Assembly: GCA_024305405.1 (NCBI GenBank)
Contig: JAKNDB010000065.1
Coordinates: forward strand, 310,001-374,000
DNA: 64,000 nt
From: Dirofilaria immitis
Taxonomy: Eukaryota > Nematoda > Chromadorea > Rhabditida > Onchocercidae
Reading direction: 5' to 3'
Shown here in pieces: positions 12,558-27,500 of the stretch. A program made the position numbers and the translations under genes. The stretch's first letter is position 1, and the number at the start of each line of letters is the position of its first letter. The notes under the pieces are model-generated. The model had not been told where the DNA came from, made no database searches, and worked only from the letters and a program-made list of their open reading frames with translations.

Positions 12558-13416
12558 TTAAGTTTCTGGAGAAATGTCAACTGTTTCTGTATTTTTGGCA
12601 GTTGCAACATTATCTAGCTTTTTAATAATTTGATCGTCAAATGGAGATTTAACTGATGTAGTTCCTTTTAATGACTCATCAAAATCACATATCTCATTAT
12701 TTAGTCCATTAACATTAACATTCAAGTTTTCTTGTTCTTCATCTTCATTAACAGAGGAGATTCCTACTACCGTTTTTGTAGCCATAGAAGTACTTGATTC
12801 ATTGTCAACGTTATGTTTTCCTCCGCTAGTTTCCGGCCATCCATCTAGCGTACCATTCAGAAAACTAAACGGTTCGTAATTCTTTATACAAAATTCTGGA
12901 AAGAAACTTTTGTTTGGTAGAAAGAAAGTGAAAAAATTTTTGCTTATAAATTTTCTTGCTGAATATTAATGATTTAACTTTTAGAATGAAAAAAATGATT
13001 TCATGAACTCTTTCAAAGTGCTAAAAAAAAATACAGAATAACTCAAATATAATAATATTACCAAGATCTCTTAGTTGGACAGTTTTCCTTTTGTCAAAAA
13101 CCGCTTGTCCGTAAGCTGATTTTGCTAGCAAGCCAACGAAACGTTCCTGGAAATGTTTTGGGAAAAAATACATCCGAAACTTAAAAAGAGGAAAAAATGA
13201 ATGAAGCAAGAATTCTTCAACAAAACGTCAAAAACTATGCATTCACAAAGATTGTTAATATTTTCAAAAAAATCCAAACTGTGACAAATGTGAGAAGTTG
13301 CAAGGCTTCAGATGAAATAGTCGTATAGTTCGAATCAAGCTTGAATATTTTTTTACACGTGTGACAGGTAATTGCGTCCGCAAAGAATAAGGCGTTAAAG
13401 TGGCAGAATCTTCCAT
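12558..13416 (-). CDS. POLE4: Histone-fold protein, DNA polymerase epsilon subunit 4-like
   Basis: Exons on the minus strand: 13416-13280, 13146-13062, 12895-12558. The assembled histone fold reads LPVTRVKK...FKLDSN, then ALQLLTFVTERFVGLLAKSA and KRKTVQLRDL, ending with EPFSFLNGTLDGW. The KRK(T)-hxxRDL motif followed by a FLxGTLD tail is characteristic of POLE4. Related NF-YC or CHRAC-type folds lack that tail, so POLE4 is preferred. POLE4 pairs with POLE3 in the leading-strand polymerase and handles parental histones (family knowledge). The C-terminal about 75 residues are acidic and low in complexity. The ATG is 4 bases after an acceptor-like TTTCATTTAG, suggesting trans-splicing. Frame needs one more A opposite the T run 13348-13354. 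It is convergent with HSDL2. Confidence 0.82.
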
Positions 13417-15239
13417 CTTTCTAAATGAAAAATAATTCATCTAATTATTTCAATAATATTTCGTTAACGAAATCTGATTCAACGTAAAAACTGAATGTAA
13501 TCTTTAATATGACATTGTGGTAGATGATATGTAGATGTTCGTATAATAGAATTTCTTCCAAAGAAATCAAAAGATTATGAAATGAAGGAAAGATGATAAT
13601 CATTTTGAAAAAAAAAAAAAACGGAATCCAGTGATAAGGCAGTTATTTTACTTATTGCGTGTTTTTGTTAAATTGAAGAGATAATGATGAGGAATTATTG
13701 ATAGAGACAAGATGGTCAAATATCTAAATATCTGCTTCGATAATGATTAAGAATCAATAACATGACAGATTCAGGATGGTCAAATATTTGCCTGATAATG
13801 ATTAGAAACTAAAAATTCGACAGAGACAAAATGATATTTCAAATATCTGTCTCGATGATCAAGTACGAATTGAATCATTGATTGTCACAGTTTCAATGAT
13901 TCATAATGATTTTATTTAATCAAAAACAAAATAATCCCATTGACAGCTATTGATTGTCCCATTCAAAGCCCATCACTGGATATCTCGGGAGTCAAGAATG
14001 TAACACAATTTTGACCAGCCCCACGAACAAATTCCCGCCTTGCCATCCTTTTATGTGTTGCAGCCAAATATTCTATCAAATCAATGAACTGATATGTTTG
14101 TTGTTTGTTGTTATCAATGCGCTGATAATTATCACTGATTAACCACTTTGATTTATTTGTTTCTCATAAAAGTATTGATTCGAAATCATTGCATTTATTT
14201 TTACTTCCTGAAATATCCGATATTATAATGAGATGACTGATCCAGCTGACTATTCATTAGTTTGAGATTTGGAATTATCTCGAATCATTGTTTGAATCTT
14301 GAACTTTGTTTATCTTCGCTTCTTGATCTTCAATGATTGGCTTATAATTAAAATCACCATACTTATCCCATCTCTGATCTTTGGCCATTCTCATATTCCA
14401 ACAAGTTTCAGATTTGGCCGTATAAAAAAGTTTCAGATTTGGTCGTTTTTAATAGTTCTAGGAAAATGATGAAATAATTTAATGTGATAATAATAATTTC
14501 CTATTGATATGAATTATTATTGTTTTCTTTCGATGATAAAAATTTTTATTTTCATTGGAGTAATTTCTCGAAATTCTATTAGCCTTCTGAATCCATCCTG
14601 AAAATAAATCAATGATGCAGCAAAATCATAGATATGACATATTTCGGATAAAAATATTCGAAATTCGAAAATTGATAACATGAAATATTATCAAAATAAT
14701 ACTCATTTACATCGATGATAGCATTTATTTTTGATCTTTGAACTAAAACAGTTACGCTACTACTGATGAAGGATCTTTGAACTACCTCAATCTCGATCTT
14801 TGATCGATTGATGATCATTGTATCTAAATATAATTTTTCTAAATTCTAAAAATAAATATTCGAGATTTGTCCAGGATAAAATTAATTCAAAAAAAAGGAA
14901 TTAATTTTTCTAAAGGAATATTAATTTCCAATTAAATCGCTTGACCTTTCAACTTTAAATTACAATACCATACTTAAAATTTATCCAGTAAAGTGTATTG
15001 GCTTGTCCTATGTTGTTATCGAATGCATAATCCTGAAAGCATATAAATATGCCGGTTATAAAAGCAGCGATGATATGATATGATATGATATGATGTGATA
15101 TGATATATCGAATTTAATACTATTAATAAGTTTGATATAAATATGCATTTGTAATGATAACATCTTTGATATCGTGAAAATTTCCGAAAAATCTTTCGAT
15201 TTAATTTAATGATTAATTAATTAATCATTATTCAGTGAA
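13417..15239. other. Divergent intergenic region between POLE4-like and ALDH5A1 genes
   Basis: The two flanking genes point away from each other, so this must hold both promoters. No TATA box or other site could be picked out with confidence. A (GATAT)n microsatellite occurs near its right end. Short open frames here (for example 13954-14142 and 14609-14818) lack family motifs and splice context. Confidence 0.55.
15069..15107. repeat. Microsatellite (GATAT)n
   Basis: About eight 5-bp units with one G substitution, lying about 130 bp upstream of the ALDH5A1 start codon. Confidence 0.9.
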
Positions 15240-18200
15240 ATGAATGGAAGGACGGCATATTTGTTCGGTCGATGTATAATACAAAATTTTGTTGGCCAAC
15301 GATATTATCATTATCACACATCTCTTCTACCTTCAGGTGCAAAGGCGTTTATCAATGGTATATTATTTATTTCATTTAATACCTTATATATTCCTATATA
15401 ATATTCATAATGTCCTTATAACAAATTGCTATTAATTGAATTAAAAAATAAAATATATTAAAAATTTTTAGAGAAATATAAAATTTGAAATATTTCTCAT
15501 ATAAAATTATAAATAGTATACTTCGATATAATATATCATATATAAATTGATTAATCAAAAATAATCGATGAAATATTTGATAACTTAAGAGAAGAGTATT
15601 TTGATAATACTAATATTTTGATAATACTATTTCGATAATACTAATATTTTGATAATACTATTTTGATGATACTATTGAATGGACGAAATATTTGATAACT
15701 TAGGAGAAGATTATTGTGATAATTAATATTGTGATAATATATTATTGAATGGACGAAATGTTTGCTAACTTAAGACTATTTTGATAATTACTAATATTTT
15801 GATAATATTGTTAAATCGACGATATATTTGATAACTTAAGAGAAGAGTATTTTGATAATAACTTTTACTGATATATTATTGAAAATAATTAAAAATAATC
15901 ATCAAATTGGAAATAACAATATTAATTCATTTTAATCAAATATAAATAAAAATATCCTGATAATTGTTAACACAATTATCACTAATTATTTTATAGGTCA
16001 ATGGAAAAATGCATTATCAAATGATACATTTGAAATAATAAATCCATACAATAATGAGATTATATGTGAATGCGCAAATTGTGATATAATTGATGCGGAA
16101 AATGTAAGTCAATAATAATATATCGATAAACAAATTTATAATTAAAATTAAATTTAACAATAAATTAATTAAAATAATCATAATATTAATTAATATTTAA
16201 AGTGTATAAAAGGATCACGAGAAGCATATAACAAATGGTCATTATCCACTACTGCTAAAGAACGTGGTGAAATATTGGAAAATTGGCATTATAAAATGTT
16301 GGAAAAACAAAATGAATTAGCCGAGCTAATTACTCTTGAAGAAGTATTCTTATTTATTCCTACTAATATTTACTTCATTTTTACATCTATTTAAATTATA
16401 TAAACAAAGGAAGCTATTCCATTTCTTTTCAGAAATCATTCACAGTTTTACTTTATCAAAGATAATCAATCAATTGATTTAATATCATTTAGGGTAAACC
16501 ATTAGAAGAAGCACGCAGTGAAATTATTTATTCAGCATCGTTTTTGAAGTGGTTTGGTGAAGAAGCTCGACGAATATACGGACAAATTGTAAATCCTGCA
16601 TCAATACATCGGACACATTTGCATACTCGTGAACCGATTGGCATCGTTGGAATTATTACACCTGTGATAAACTTTTCATCTTACCTATTTCTTTTAATTG
16701 GCCAACCTTACTTATTATCTTTTCCCCCAAAAAAATAACTTGATTTTGATTAACAATTCCGAATGATTTAGCTAATAATTTATCAATTAAAAATGATTAT
16801 TCTGATCACTTAGATTTCTTTTATCCATATCACTTATCTATATGTATCTTATTAGTGGAACTTTCCATCAGCAATGATTACTCGAAGCAGCAGCAGCATT
16901 AGCGATTGGTTGTACGGTTATTGTAAAACCTGCCGAAGACACGCCACTTTCAGCTTTAGCTCTTGCACAGGTTATTCTTTTTTAATTTCTCCTCTCCTAG
17001 AAAACATTCTGATAATTAACTGATAAAACAATAATAAATGATTGTGACTATAATCAAAAAGATTTGATAACAATTGATTGTAATTAATATTGTAATCATC
17101 TTGTAGTAGTTGTAGTAATGATAAGTTAATTTTAAAACCAAAATATCCTTACAACAACAATAACAACAATAATTCAATATATTGAATGTTATAGATAGGC
17201 AAAGAAGTTGGTCTTCCAGATGGTGTCTTTAATGTTATTCCAGCGGATTTAAAGAATACAGTACGAATAGCAAAATTTTTATGTGAATCAACCGATGTTG
17301 ATGCAATTTCATTTACAGGCAGTAGTGAAGTTGGAAAAGTAAGCTAAGCTAACAACTTCTTCCTTGATCATTTTAATAATTCGATTATTCATTGATTATT
17401 AAACTTGTTATGATAATTTTAATCATACCAACAATTAACGACAATCTGGACGAATTTAAAATAGGAAATTGAGATACGAAGGAACGACTTATTAAATATT
17501 AGATGAGGGGCTATTAAAGATACTCGTTATATTTTGGGGAAACATGGAAACAAGAGTATTTAGCAAGCATCACGAGAACGAACCCAAAAGGAACATGTAA
17601 ATTCCTAAAAGCACGAAGAATATATTTGTCTAATCATATGTAATATAGTGTGATAAATTTTTATTAAATACTACCTTATCACTAATCTCGAATTCTTTAT
17701 CACAATCGATTCATTATTTTATCATTCTTATTATTAATCTCGAATCTTTTATCATGATTAATTCATACTTTTATAGCTATTACTTTTGCAATCAGCTAAC
17801 ACAGTGAAACGTGTTTGTCTTGAATTAGGTGGTAATGCACCACTTATCATATTCCCTTCAGCTAATCTTTCAACAGCAATTCAGGTTTCTTTTTTTATTT
17901 AAAATAAAACAGACTATCTCGGAATAAGATGAAATGTATAGTTTAGCTCATATTTTACATGAATTTAATTGATGATAATTATTGATATTACTTATCATTT
18001 CAACGATTCATTTCATTGATCAATCAATATAGCAATCACTTTTTATTATAATCATTTCAACGATTCATTTCATTGATCAATCAATACAGCAATCACTTTT
18101 TATTATAATATATCATTATTTAAATATATATTTTTATGTTTAAAAATGTTATAAAATGAAATGATCATTATTTGAATAAATAAAAATTTTCCCAATGATT

Positions 18201-19993
18201 GTATAATTTTAATACAACAATAAAAATTATATAATAATATGAGCAATTATATGGAAAAATGAAATTAAAATTTTTCAGGGAATAATGGCATCAAAATTTC
18301 GAGGTTCAGGACAAACATGTATATCTCCAAATCGTTTTTATGTACATTCTTCAATTTATGATTCATTTATTGAAAAATTAAGCATGCAATGGGAAAATTA
18401 ATTACCGGTAATGGTATGCAATCGAATGTTACCCAAGGACCTCTTATAAATGAAAAAGCTGTACAAAAAGTAATATTATCAATTGATCCATTTGTAATTT
18501 CGTATCAACAAAAGTTTATTTAAGCATTTATAAAATCATTTAAACTAATTATTGTTAATAGTAATAGGTTAATTCAGATTGATATCTTAAAATAATCATA
18601 ATTAATGTCTATTAATTATGATTGATTGATTGGTTGATTGATTGATTTGTTGATTGATTGGTTCATAATGATGGGCTTTTTGCAGAAGACTATTAATAGT
18701 AATAGATAATTCGCATTGACATCTTAAAATAATCATAATTAATGTCTATTAACTATTATTGATTGATTGATTGATTCATAATGATGGGCTTTTACAGAAG
18801 ACATGATATGAGATTACTTCTGCAGAAATATAGTGAAATAATTGGATAAAAAAAAGAAACAAACTTATTTTCTCAATTTATCAATTATTAATAGCAAGTT
18901 AATTTGAAGATTGAAAAGCTGTTATCGAATGCGATTCAAAATGGAGCAAGTGTGATTTTAGGTGGAAAGCGTATTTCTCGAAGTACTTGTTTCCAGCCAA
19001 CATTACTAACTAATGTAACCAATAATATGGATATTGTTCAAAATGAAATATTCGGTCCTGTTCTCGCTATTCAAAAGTTAGTCTTTTTTTTTCGGGAATC
19101 ATTTTTATCAATTGAATTTAATCATTTTTTTCGCAATTTTAATTCTACCTGAATTCGTATATCAGTAATTGATATAAATTGACACTTAATAAAACAAAAT
19201 TTTTATTTTAGGTTCGAAACTGAAGAGGAAGTTTTGAAAATGGCAAATGATTGTAGAACTGGCTTAGCTGGTTAGTATATCTTAAAATTTTATTACATAT
19301 AAATTATATCCTAATAATGAAATAACAATTTCGAAATTTGAATATCTCATTGTGTATTATTAATTATGAAGATATGATCATAATATAAGCATAAACTATT
19401 TCCGAATCATTTGAAGATGGATCAAGAGATATTTTAATCTTTTATCATCGATTCCTATCTGTTGATTAGTATTTTGGAATGGATATTTTAATGCACATAT
19501 GGAACAATCTTATCATTATTTACAAAAAATTATATTTTATTGAGATTTTTTTTTTTAATAGAAATAAATTTTAAGGTTATATATTTACAACGGATTATGC
19601 TCAAATATTACGTGTTAGTCGTAATCTACAAGTTGGAATTATCGGTGTTAATGAAGGTAATGCTAATCAATTGATTTTAATTTTATCATTTCGCTCTTTG
19701 ATCATATCTCTAATAGATGTTTCATATAAATATTGCTGAATTCACAATGTAGCTTAAAAAAAAAATATCCTTTATTCCTTATCGTTATCACTCGCTCCCT
19801 TTAAATTTAATGAATTTCATATAATTTTCCATTCGGAATTTCAATTTTAGATGAAGCTTAGAGATTTTTAGGAGTAGTATCATGTCCAGAAGCAGCTTTT
19901 GGTGGAATGAAGGAAAGTGGTTTGGGTCGTGAAGGTGGCTCACAAGGTATAGATGAATTCTCGCAATGGAAATATGTTTGTATTAAATTTTAA
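15240..19993 (+). CDS. ALDH5A1: Succinate-semialdehyde dehydrogenase, mitochondrial
   Basis: NAD-dependent aldehyde dehydrogenase converting succinate semialdehyde to succinate in the GABA shunt. Twelve exons: 15240-15357, 15997-16103, 16203-16343, 16493-16663, 16856-16970, 17195-17338, 17777-17884, 18279-18469, 18895-19076, 19212-19270, 19576-19656, 19872-19993. ALDH landmarks in order: [13 protein letters not shown] across an intron, [25 protein letters not shown], catalytic Glu in LELGGNAP, catalytic Cys in GQTCIS, EIFGPV, and [13 protein letters not shown]. The run [14 protein letters not shown] and [13 protein letters not shown] favour SSADH over other ALDH classes. The ATG lies 4 bases after an acceptor-like TTATTCAG and starts an arginine-containing, non-acidic leader suited to mitochondria. 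Two frame deficits: two bases near 16884 and one near 18385. AATAAA is at 20025-20030. Confidence 0.94.
17965..18110. repeat. Two-copy repeat, about 60 bp, in ALDH5A1 intron 7
   Basis: The string TTCAACGATTCATTTCATTG and its downstream context occur twice in direct succession with one substitution. Confidence 0.8.
18560..18800. repeat. Diverged duplication with GATT-rich core in ALDH5A1 intron 8
   Basis: A block with AATAATCATAATTAATGTCT followed by (GATTGATT)n and TCATAATGATGGGCTTTT occurs twice about 150 bp apart. It is intronic. Confidence 0.75.
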
Positions 19994-21577
19994 TTAAACA
20001 TTTCTATCGATCATTGTCTTTAGCAATAAATTAGAGAATTCCATTTGGTAATAATTTTTAATTTTAAAAAATTTTATTTTCTGATTCTTAAAATTGCATT
20101 ACTTTTTGATCCTATCCATTGTCATTCTCTATGATGATTATTTTTTGTTCCTTGTTCTAAAGGTTTATGATATCTTATCATAAGTGATATCTTATCATGG
20201 CAAAGTTGATTAATTATACAGCAATAATTTTGCATATTATATTAGTCAAAAGATGGCAAACTTATTTAAATTTACAGTATTCATATGAGTAAAATTATTT
20301 ATATAATGCTAACATCATAGAGATTCATATTACAGTAATTTATTACAGTAATTGGTGTTGAATTGTAAAATAGATTTATCATAATTATGCATATCAATCA
20401 ATTACGGTTACACATTTAACCAAATTATGTATAAAAAAATTACGATTGTGACCTTATAACTTCTTGATTACAATGTATCTCTATCGAAGGAATGATTACG
20501 ATCAACATGATTGTCGTTGTGACTTATGTCGGAAAAATAGCATGCATATCTATCTTTCTCGAGAAACCGGAATAGATGCGCGGGTTTTTGCTTAAAATTT
20601 TATTTGCAAAATTTAAGATTTGTTGAATAATGCTTGTTTTGAAGATGCTGCTAAAATTTCATCATTTATCGATAATAAGCATATACCGGTAGACATCTAT
20701 CATTAAATCTCGACAAAAACAAGCCAAAAAGTCAAATGAAAGAGAAGAAGGTATGAACAATATGAGAATGATGCCCGAAAGAACACGGTCGATATTATAG
20801 ATCACTAGTAATTAGGAATATAGTAAAATATGGAATAAGAGATTTTTATGGTATTCCCAAACTTTGACCAATTCATCTATTAAATTCGTTTCATTTCTTT
20901 TTGAAGCATATCAATTAGTAAGGATTTTTTTTGTTCATTCTTTAATTGATCCTAATAAAATCATTCAAAATAATGAAGAATTCAATCCTTTTTATGCAGC
21001 TTCAAGAAATCAATCTGAATCAATCAAGAAATCTAGGAAAAATGTCAAGAAAATGATTATTGTCAATTAAATTGGAATTTACATGAAAAAAATCTTTCAT
21101 CTACGGAATCTATCAATATTTCGATTACGCTGGAAAATATAATTTTTAGAATTTCTGGAAACACATAAATATGTTATCTAATAGAAATCAAATGCTCAGA
21201 ATCGCTGATATTCTATTAACATTTTAATGACTGGAATGATTTGGCGATTAGTATCATAAATCTCTTTCAAAAGTCTATGGATAATTAACTTTTGAGAAAA
21301 AATAAATAATACTATGAACCAATGAAGCTGGAATATATATGATAAGCATAATTATATTCTAAAATAAAACATCTGGTAAGAAAGAATAAAAGTTTGAAAG
21401 AAACAGAAATTTATAGGATAATTTTAGAAGATGAAATGTTCTAATATCGAACAAAATAAATAATTAATGAAAATGAAAGTATAGAAATGAACGAGTGATA
21501 TGTAAGAAATATTAAGAAATGAAAGCATTTTTAAGCTCAGAATTGAATTGATATTTTGAACTAGAACTATGACATTA
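19994..21577. other. Convergent intergenic region between ALDH5A1 and the SAXO-like gene
   Basis: Holds the ALDH5A1 3' end (AATAAA at 20025-20030) and presumably the 3' UTR of the minus-strand gene. A 68-codon open frame at 20864-21070 (+) has no recognised motif, no codon or splice support and is probably chance. Confidence 0.5.
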
Positions 21578-24500
21578 CTAAGTTCCGTCAAGTTTTATCT
21601 TTTCCATATTATCAGCTTTTGGCTCATAGAAATGATGTCCTCCAAGAATGCGATAGAATTCGAAATGTTCTGTTGATGAATGATTCTTAGCAATCGATTC
21701 AATCAATTCACCAGCTGGGCATCGATTTAGTTTCGGTACAAAATCCTATAAATTAATAATTGTTTATCAAAATTTTCTTCGAAGGACAAAATTGATGGAA
21801 AAACTATTTTCTACAAATAATACAACTTTCTGCAGTATATTTTTTTATTCAAAAATTAAAACTTAGTTGAGAAATTTCTTTTATATTTTGATAAGCCTTA
21901 CAGTATTGTATTGGGATTCTGTTTTTATTTGATCGTTTTGCCAAAGCATTGATTCTCGCAATTTAGTGGATGCCATCTGAACTCGCTTCACAGGTATTTT
22001 GCCCGATGATATGTGATAAAAGTTTTGATTTTCAAGATGATCTATAAAATAGTTGATTTATATTGACTTATAAATTCATTAATATTTTAAAGGAGATAAT
22101 GAAATACTTGCATCAACTGAACTTCTTTATCAGAGATCTTGTGATATGAGATATAGCCGTGGAGCTATGTGGTGTCATCAAAATGAGGATTTTTTTTTTC
22201 TTATCATCAAACCTACTCTCGGGAAGTTCGACTTCTTGATTTTTGTGCATAATAACGCGTCGAACATCTTCCGCTGGTACTCCTTCATAAAAGTTTCCGT
22301 ATATGCTGTCGTACATGCTTTGTTATTCTCCGTTAGATTATTAACGATACGTTCCGGCACTACTTTTAAGTTTTCCGTATTCATTCCGCTAGAATATTTC
22401 TCCATTTCCATGGCAGATTCATCCTGCTTTTGTTGTTCCTAAAATAAGAATAGAAATTTTGAAAATATTACAGTGATATGCTGGTATGCTTCTATTCACA
22501 TCTATGTTTAAGATTCCAAAGAAATGAATTCGTGAGTTACCAACCTTCCAAATATTCGAACTGTTAGGTTTTACAATTTCAAATCTCTCCCTTTTTGGCA
22601 GTAAATTCAGTTTGTGAATGTGTTTCAGCCTGGAATAAGCCATCACCAAATAAAATATTTGCATCGCATGGTTTCTTAGCTATATATCGTTCTCCTTTTT
22701 AGGACTGAAATCCTGTCGACTAACACTTTTCGTTTCCAATTTTCCATTATGCTGCAAACAAATTAAGATTAAGATTTGCTTAAAAATAAAATATGGACAT
22801 TTTCAAAAATTTATACAATTACTTTATATAAACAGAATCAGGAAGATAAATATGAATCTATCGATGATATTAGATGATTAACCTTACATTCTACTACTTT
22901 TGATTCAGATAATCAGCATTTAGTTATGTCAACCTACAAATATGAATGAATCATTTCCATTGCAAAAATATTTTAAAATCTATCGACTTCGCTATCAAAT
23001 ATCGATCTTTTTTTCTATCATAATCTAATATGATACTGATAAGATCAGTAGTGGTTTATACAAAATCAAATGTTACATCCTCATTTGTCTTCATCAAATA
23101 TTTTTCATAGGTTTAAAATATCGATAATGAGTAATTCACCACCGATCATTTTCAATCAAATTTTATACTCTTTTTTTCAATCATAACTTCTTGATGGTTA
23201 ATACCGTCACATTTGACCTTTTAAATATATGTTTAGGTTTTATGAACCAAAAACATATCACATCAAATGTTCATAACATGATAGCAATTAAATGTTGATG
23301 AAATCCAGTAATTTAAACTTCCAGTTTATTTCTCGGAGAATACATGAAATCGAATACAGATATACCTTCTAGAATTCCACCTCTCGATCGAGCAGTTTCA
23401 TATTTTTTCATTTTTACGTCATGCGTACTATATGCTTATTCTTCACTGACATTTATCGATGTAAGGAAAAATCAGAATTCGAAATTCGGTTCATTCACCT
23501 TGATCATCACCAAGAAAGCCCGACACAGGAGAGCCCTCATCTTATTTTAGTGGATTTAACTTCATTGTGGTTTTAGTTAAGAATTGATAATCGTCGACTG
23601 ATTGATTATGATATAATTTCACATTTAAAGTAACAATACCGCTAAGATAATTAGTTCTTCGCTGCACTGAAAGTTTTACATAAATTATATGAAATTCCAG
23701 TAAAGTTAATTCCCGAAGATCATAAGCTAATCATCCGGAAATGAACTCGTTGAAATGATTTTGTCTAAGACAGATTCTTCAAATCAACCAGAATCAAGAT
23801 GTTCATCACAATTTGATCGATTTGTATTCTGCACTGCTATAAGTTCCGATCGTAGAAAAATCATCACCATACAGAATGACAGAGTTTCAACAATTTTGAG
23901 CAGGTTAATGATAAGATGAAAGCATAGTGTCGCACTGATATTCTTAATTCCCTTTTGTTGATGGACTTGGCCATAATACAGTTTTTTTTAACAAGTAGAA
24001 TAACAACATTTTAAGTTGACTCAGTCGAAAATTAAAGTTTGTCCATCAATTTTTGGTGAAATCTGACTCTGCTCCGTCAGGAAAATTGTCATAATCGAAA
24101 AGGATACTAAAATCATATGGATTCATCAAAAACCATTTCATTTTAATTGCTGGAAAGTAATTCTCACGATGCAGTCTCATCGATCTGTTCATCGATAAAC
24201 CTTTTCCGCATATATTCGTCGATGCATAAATTTCGATATATTCGTCAATTTAGGCATTAAAAAAACATCTTCATCGAACACGGGAACCGATCGATTTCAA
24301 AGTTAAAATATATTCCTTTCACGTTCATCATTACAGCAAAACGCAAATAATGAGAACAGCTATTTAGAACTCCAGCAAGAAACCGAGCTAGACGATCAGA
24401 ATGAATCACGTCAAAACACAAAAAACATCCCGCATTAAAATAATATTGTAATCAGTGAAAAAATGCATTGATAATACAGTATCACTCCTAACCTGTCTTT

Positions 24501-27500
24501 CCTTCTGAAATCAATCCAATTATTTAATAACTAATAAATATTCGTGCAAAAATTTATAATTCATCGAAAAAGAAAATCAATAAATGAAATTATGAAACCT
24601 TCCATAAATCAGATTCAACAGGACGTTTCGTATCATATCGTTCACCTTTCTTTACAGTAAATTCAGTACCAGTTTGAGTTTCTGATATGAACGATCCATC
24701 ACCATGCAATACATCGGAATCTTGTGGTTTTGATACTGGATAACGTTCACCAGTTCTACCACTATAATCTTGATGTGAAACAGTATCACTTTCAATCTTT
24801 CCTTCCTTCTGAAATCAATCCAATTATTTAACAACAAATAAACATTTGTGCAAAAATTTATAATTCATCGAAAAAGAAAATCAATAAATGAAATTATGAA
24901 ACCTTCCATAAATCAGATTCAACAGGACGTTTCGTATCATATCGTTCACCTTTCTTTACAGTAAATTCAGTACCAGTTTGAGTTTCTGATATGAACGATC
25001 CATCACCATGCAATACATCGGAATCTTGTGGTTTTGATACTGGATAACGTTCACCAGTTCTACCACTATAATCTTGATGTGAAACAGTATCGCTTTCAAT
25101 CTTTCCTTCCTTCTGAAATCAATCCAATTATTTAATAACTAATAAATATTCGTGCAAAAATTTATAATTCATCGAAAAAGAAAATTAATAAATGAAATTA
25201 TGAAACCTTCCATAAATCAGATTCAACAGGACGTTTCGTATCATATCGTTCACCTTTCTTTACAGTAAATTCAGTACCAGTTTGAGTTTCTGATATGAAC
25301 GATCCATCACCATGCAATACATCGGAATCTTGTGGTTTTGATACTGGATAACGTTCACCAGTTCTACCACTATAATCTTGATGTGAAACAGTATCGCTTT
25401 CAATCTTTCCTTCCTTCTGAAATCAATCCAATTATTTAATAACTAATAAATATTCGTGCAAAAATTTATAATTCATCGAAAAAGAAAATTAATAAATGAA
25501 ATTATGAAACCTTCCATAAATCAGATTCAACAGGACGTTTCGTATCATATCGTTCACCTTTCTTTGCGGTAAATTCAGTACCAGTTTGAGTTTCTGATAT
25601 GAACGATCCATCACCATGCAATACATCGGAATCTTGTGGTTTTGATACTGGATAACGTTCACCAGTTCTACCAGTATAATCTTGATGTGAAACAGTATCA
25701 CTTCCAATCTTTCCTTCCTTCTGAAATCAATCCAATTATTTAATAACTAATAAATATTCGTGCAAAAATTTATAATTCATCGAAAAAGAAAATTAATAAA
25801 TGAAATTATGAAACCTTCCATAAATCAGATTCAACAGGACGTTTCGTATCATATCGTTCACCTTTCTTTGCGGTAAATTCAGTACCAGTTTGAGTTTCTG
25901 ATATGAACGATCCATCACCATGCAATACATCGGAATCTTGTGGTTTTGATACTGGATAACGTTCACCAGTTCTACCAGTATAATCTTGATGTGAAACAGT
26001 ATCGCTTTCAATCTTTCCTTCCTTCTGAAATCAATCCAATTATTTAATAACTAATAAATATTCGTGCAAAAATTTATAATTCATCGAAAAAGAAAATTAA
26101 TAAATGAAATTATGAAACCTTCCATAAATCAGATTCAACAGGACGTTTCGTATCATATCGTTCACCTTTCTTTGCGGTAAATTCAGTACCAGTTTGAGTT
26201 TCTGATATGAACGATCCATCACCATGCAATACATCGGAATCTTGTGGTTTTGATACTGGATAACGTTCACCAGTTCTACCACTATAATCTTGATGTGAAA
26301 CAGTATCACTTCCAATCTTTCCTTCCTTCTGAAATCAATCCAATTATTTAACAACAAATAAACATTTGTGCAAAAATTTATAATTCATCGAAAAAGAAAA
26401 TTAATAAATGAAATTATGAAACCTTCCATAAATCAGATTCAACAGGACGTTTCGTATCATATCGTTCACCTTTCTTTGCGGTAAATTCAGTACCAGTTTG
26501 AGTTTCTGATATGAACGATCCATCACCATGCAATACATCGGAATCTTGTGGTTTTGATACTGGATAACGTTCACCAGTTCTACCAGTATAATCTTGATGT
26601 GAAACAGTATCGCTTTCAATCTTTCCTTCCTTCTGAAATCAATCCAATTATTTAATAACTAATAAATATTCGTGCAAAAATTTATAATTCATCGAAAAAG
26701 AAAATTAATAAATGAAATTATGAAACCTTCCATAAATCAGATTCAACAGGACGTTTCGTATCATATCGTTCACCTTTCTTTGCGGTAAATTCAGTACCAG
26801 TTTGAGTTTCTGATATGAACGATCCATCACCATGCAATACATCGGAATCTTGTGGTTTTGATACTGGATAACGTTCACCAGTTCTACCAGTATAATCTTG
26901 ATGTGAAACAGTATCACTTCCAATCTTTCCTTCCTTCTGAAATCAATCCAATTATTTAATAACAAATAAACATTCGTGCAAAAATTTATAATTCATCGAA
27001 AAAGAAAATCAATAAATGAAATTATGAAACCTTCCATAAATCAGATTCAACAGGACGTTTCGTATCATATCGTTCACCTTTCTTTACAGTAAATTCAGTA
27101 CCAGTTTGAGTTTCTGATATGAACGATCCATCACCATGCAATACATCGGAATCTTGTGGTTTTGATACTGGATAACGTTCACCAGTTCTACCACTATAAT
27201 CTTGATGTGAAACAGTATCGCTTTCAATCTTTCCTTCCTTCTGAAATCAATCCAATTATTTAATAACTAATAAATATTCGTGCAAAAATTTATAATTCAT
27301 CGAAAAAGAAAATTAATAAATGAAATTATGAAACCTTCCATAAATCAGATTCAACAGGACGTTTCGTATCATATCGTTCACCTTTCTTTGCAGTAAATTC
27401 AGTACCAGTTTGAGTTTCTGATATGAACGATCCATCACCATGCAATACATCGGAATCTTGTGGTTTTGATACTGGATAACGTTCACCAGTTCTACCAGTA

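Noticed and set aside
17400..17660. Compositionally odd stretch in ALDH5A1 intron 6, considered as a mobile-element or bacterial (endosymbiont) insertion
   Set aside because: No terminal repeats, target duplication, transposase or bacterial reading frame could be seen.
20864..21070. 68-codon plus-strand open frame between ALDH5A1 and the SAXO-like gene
   Set aside because: No motif, no splice-site context, AT-driven composition.
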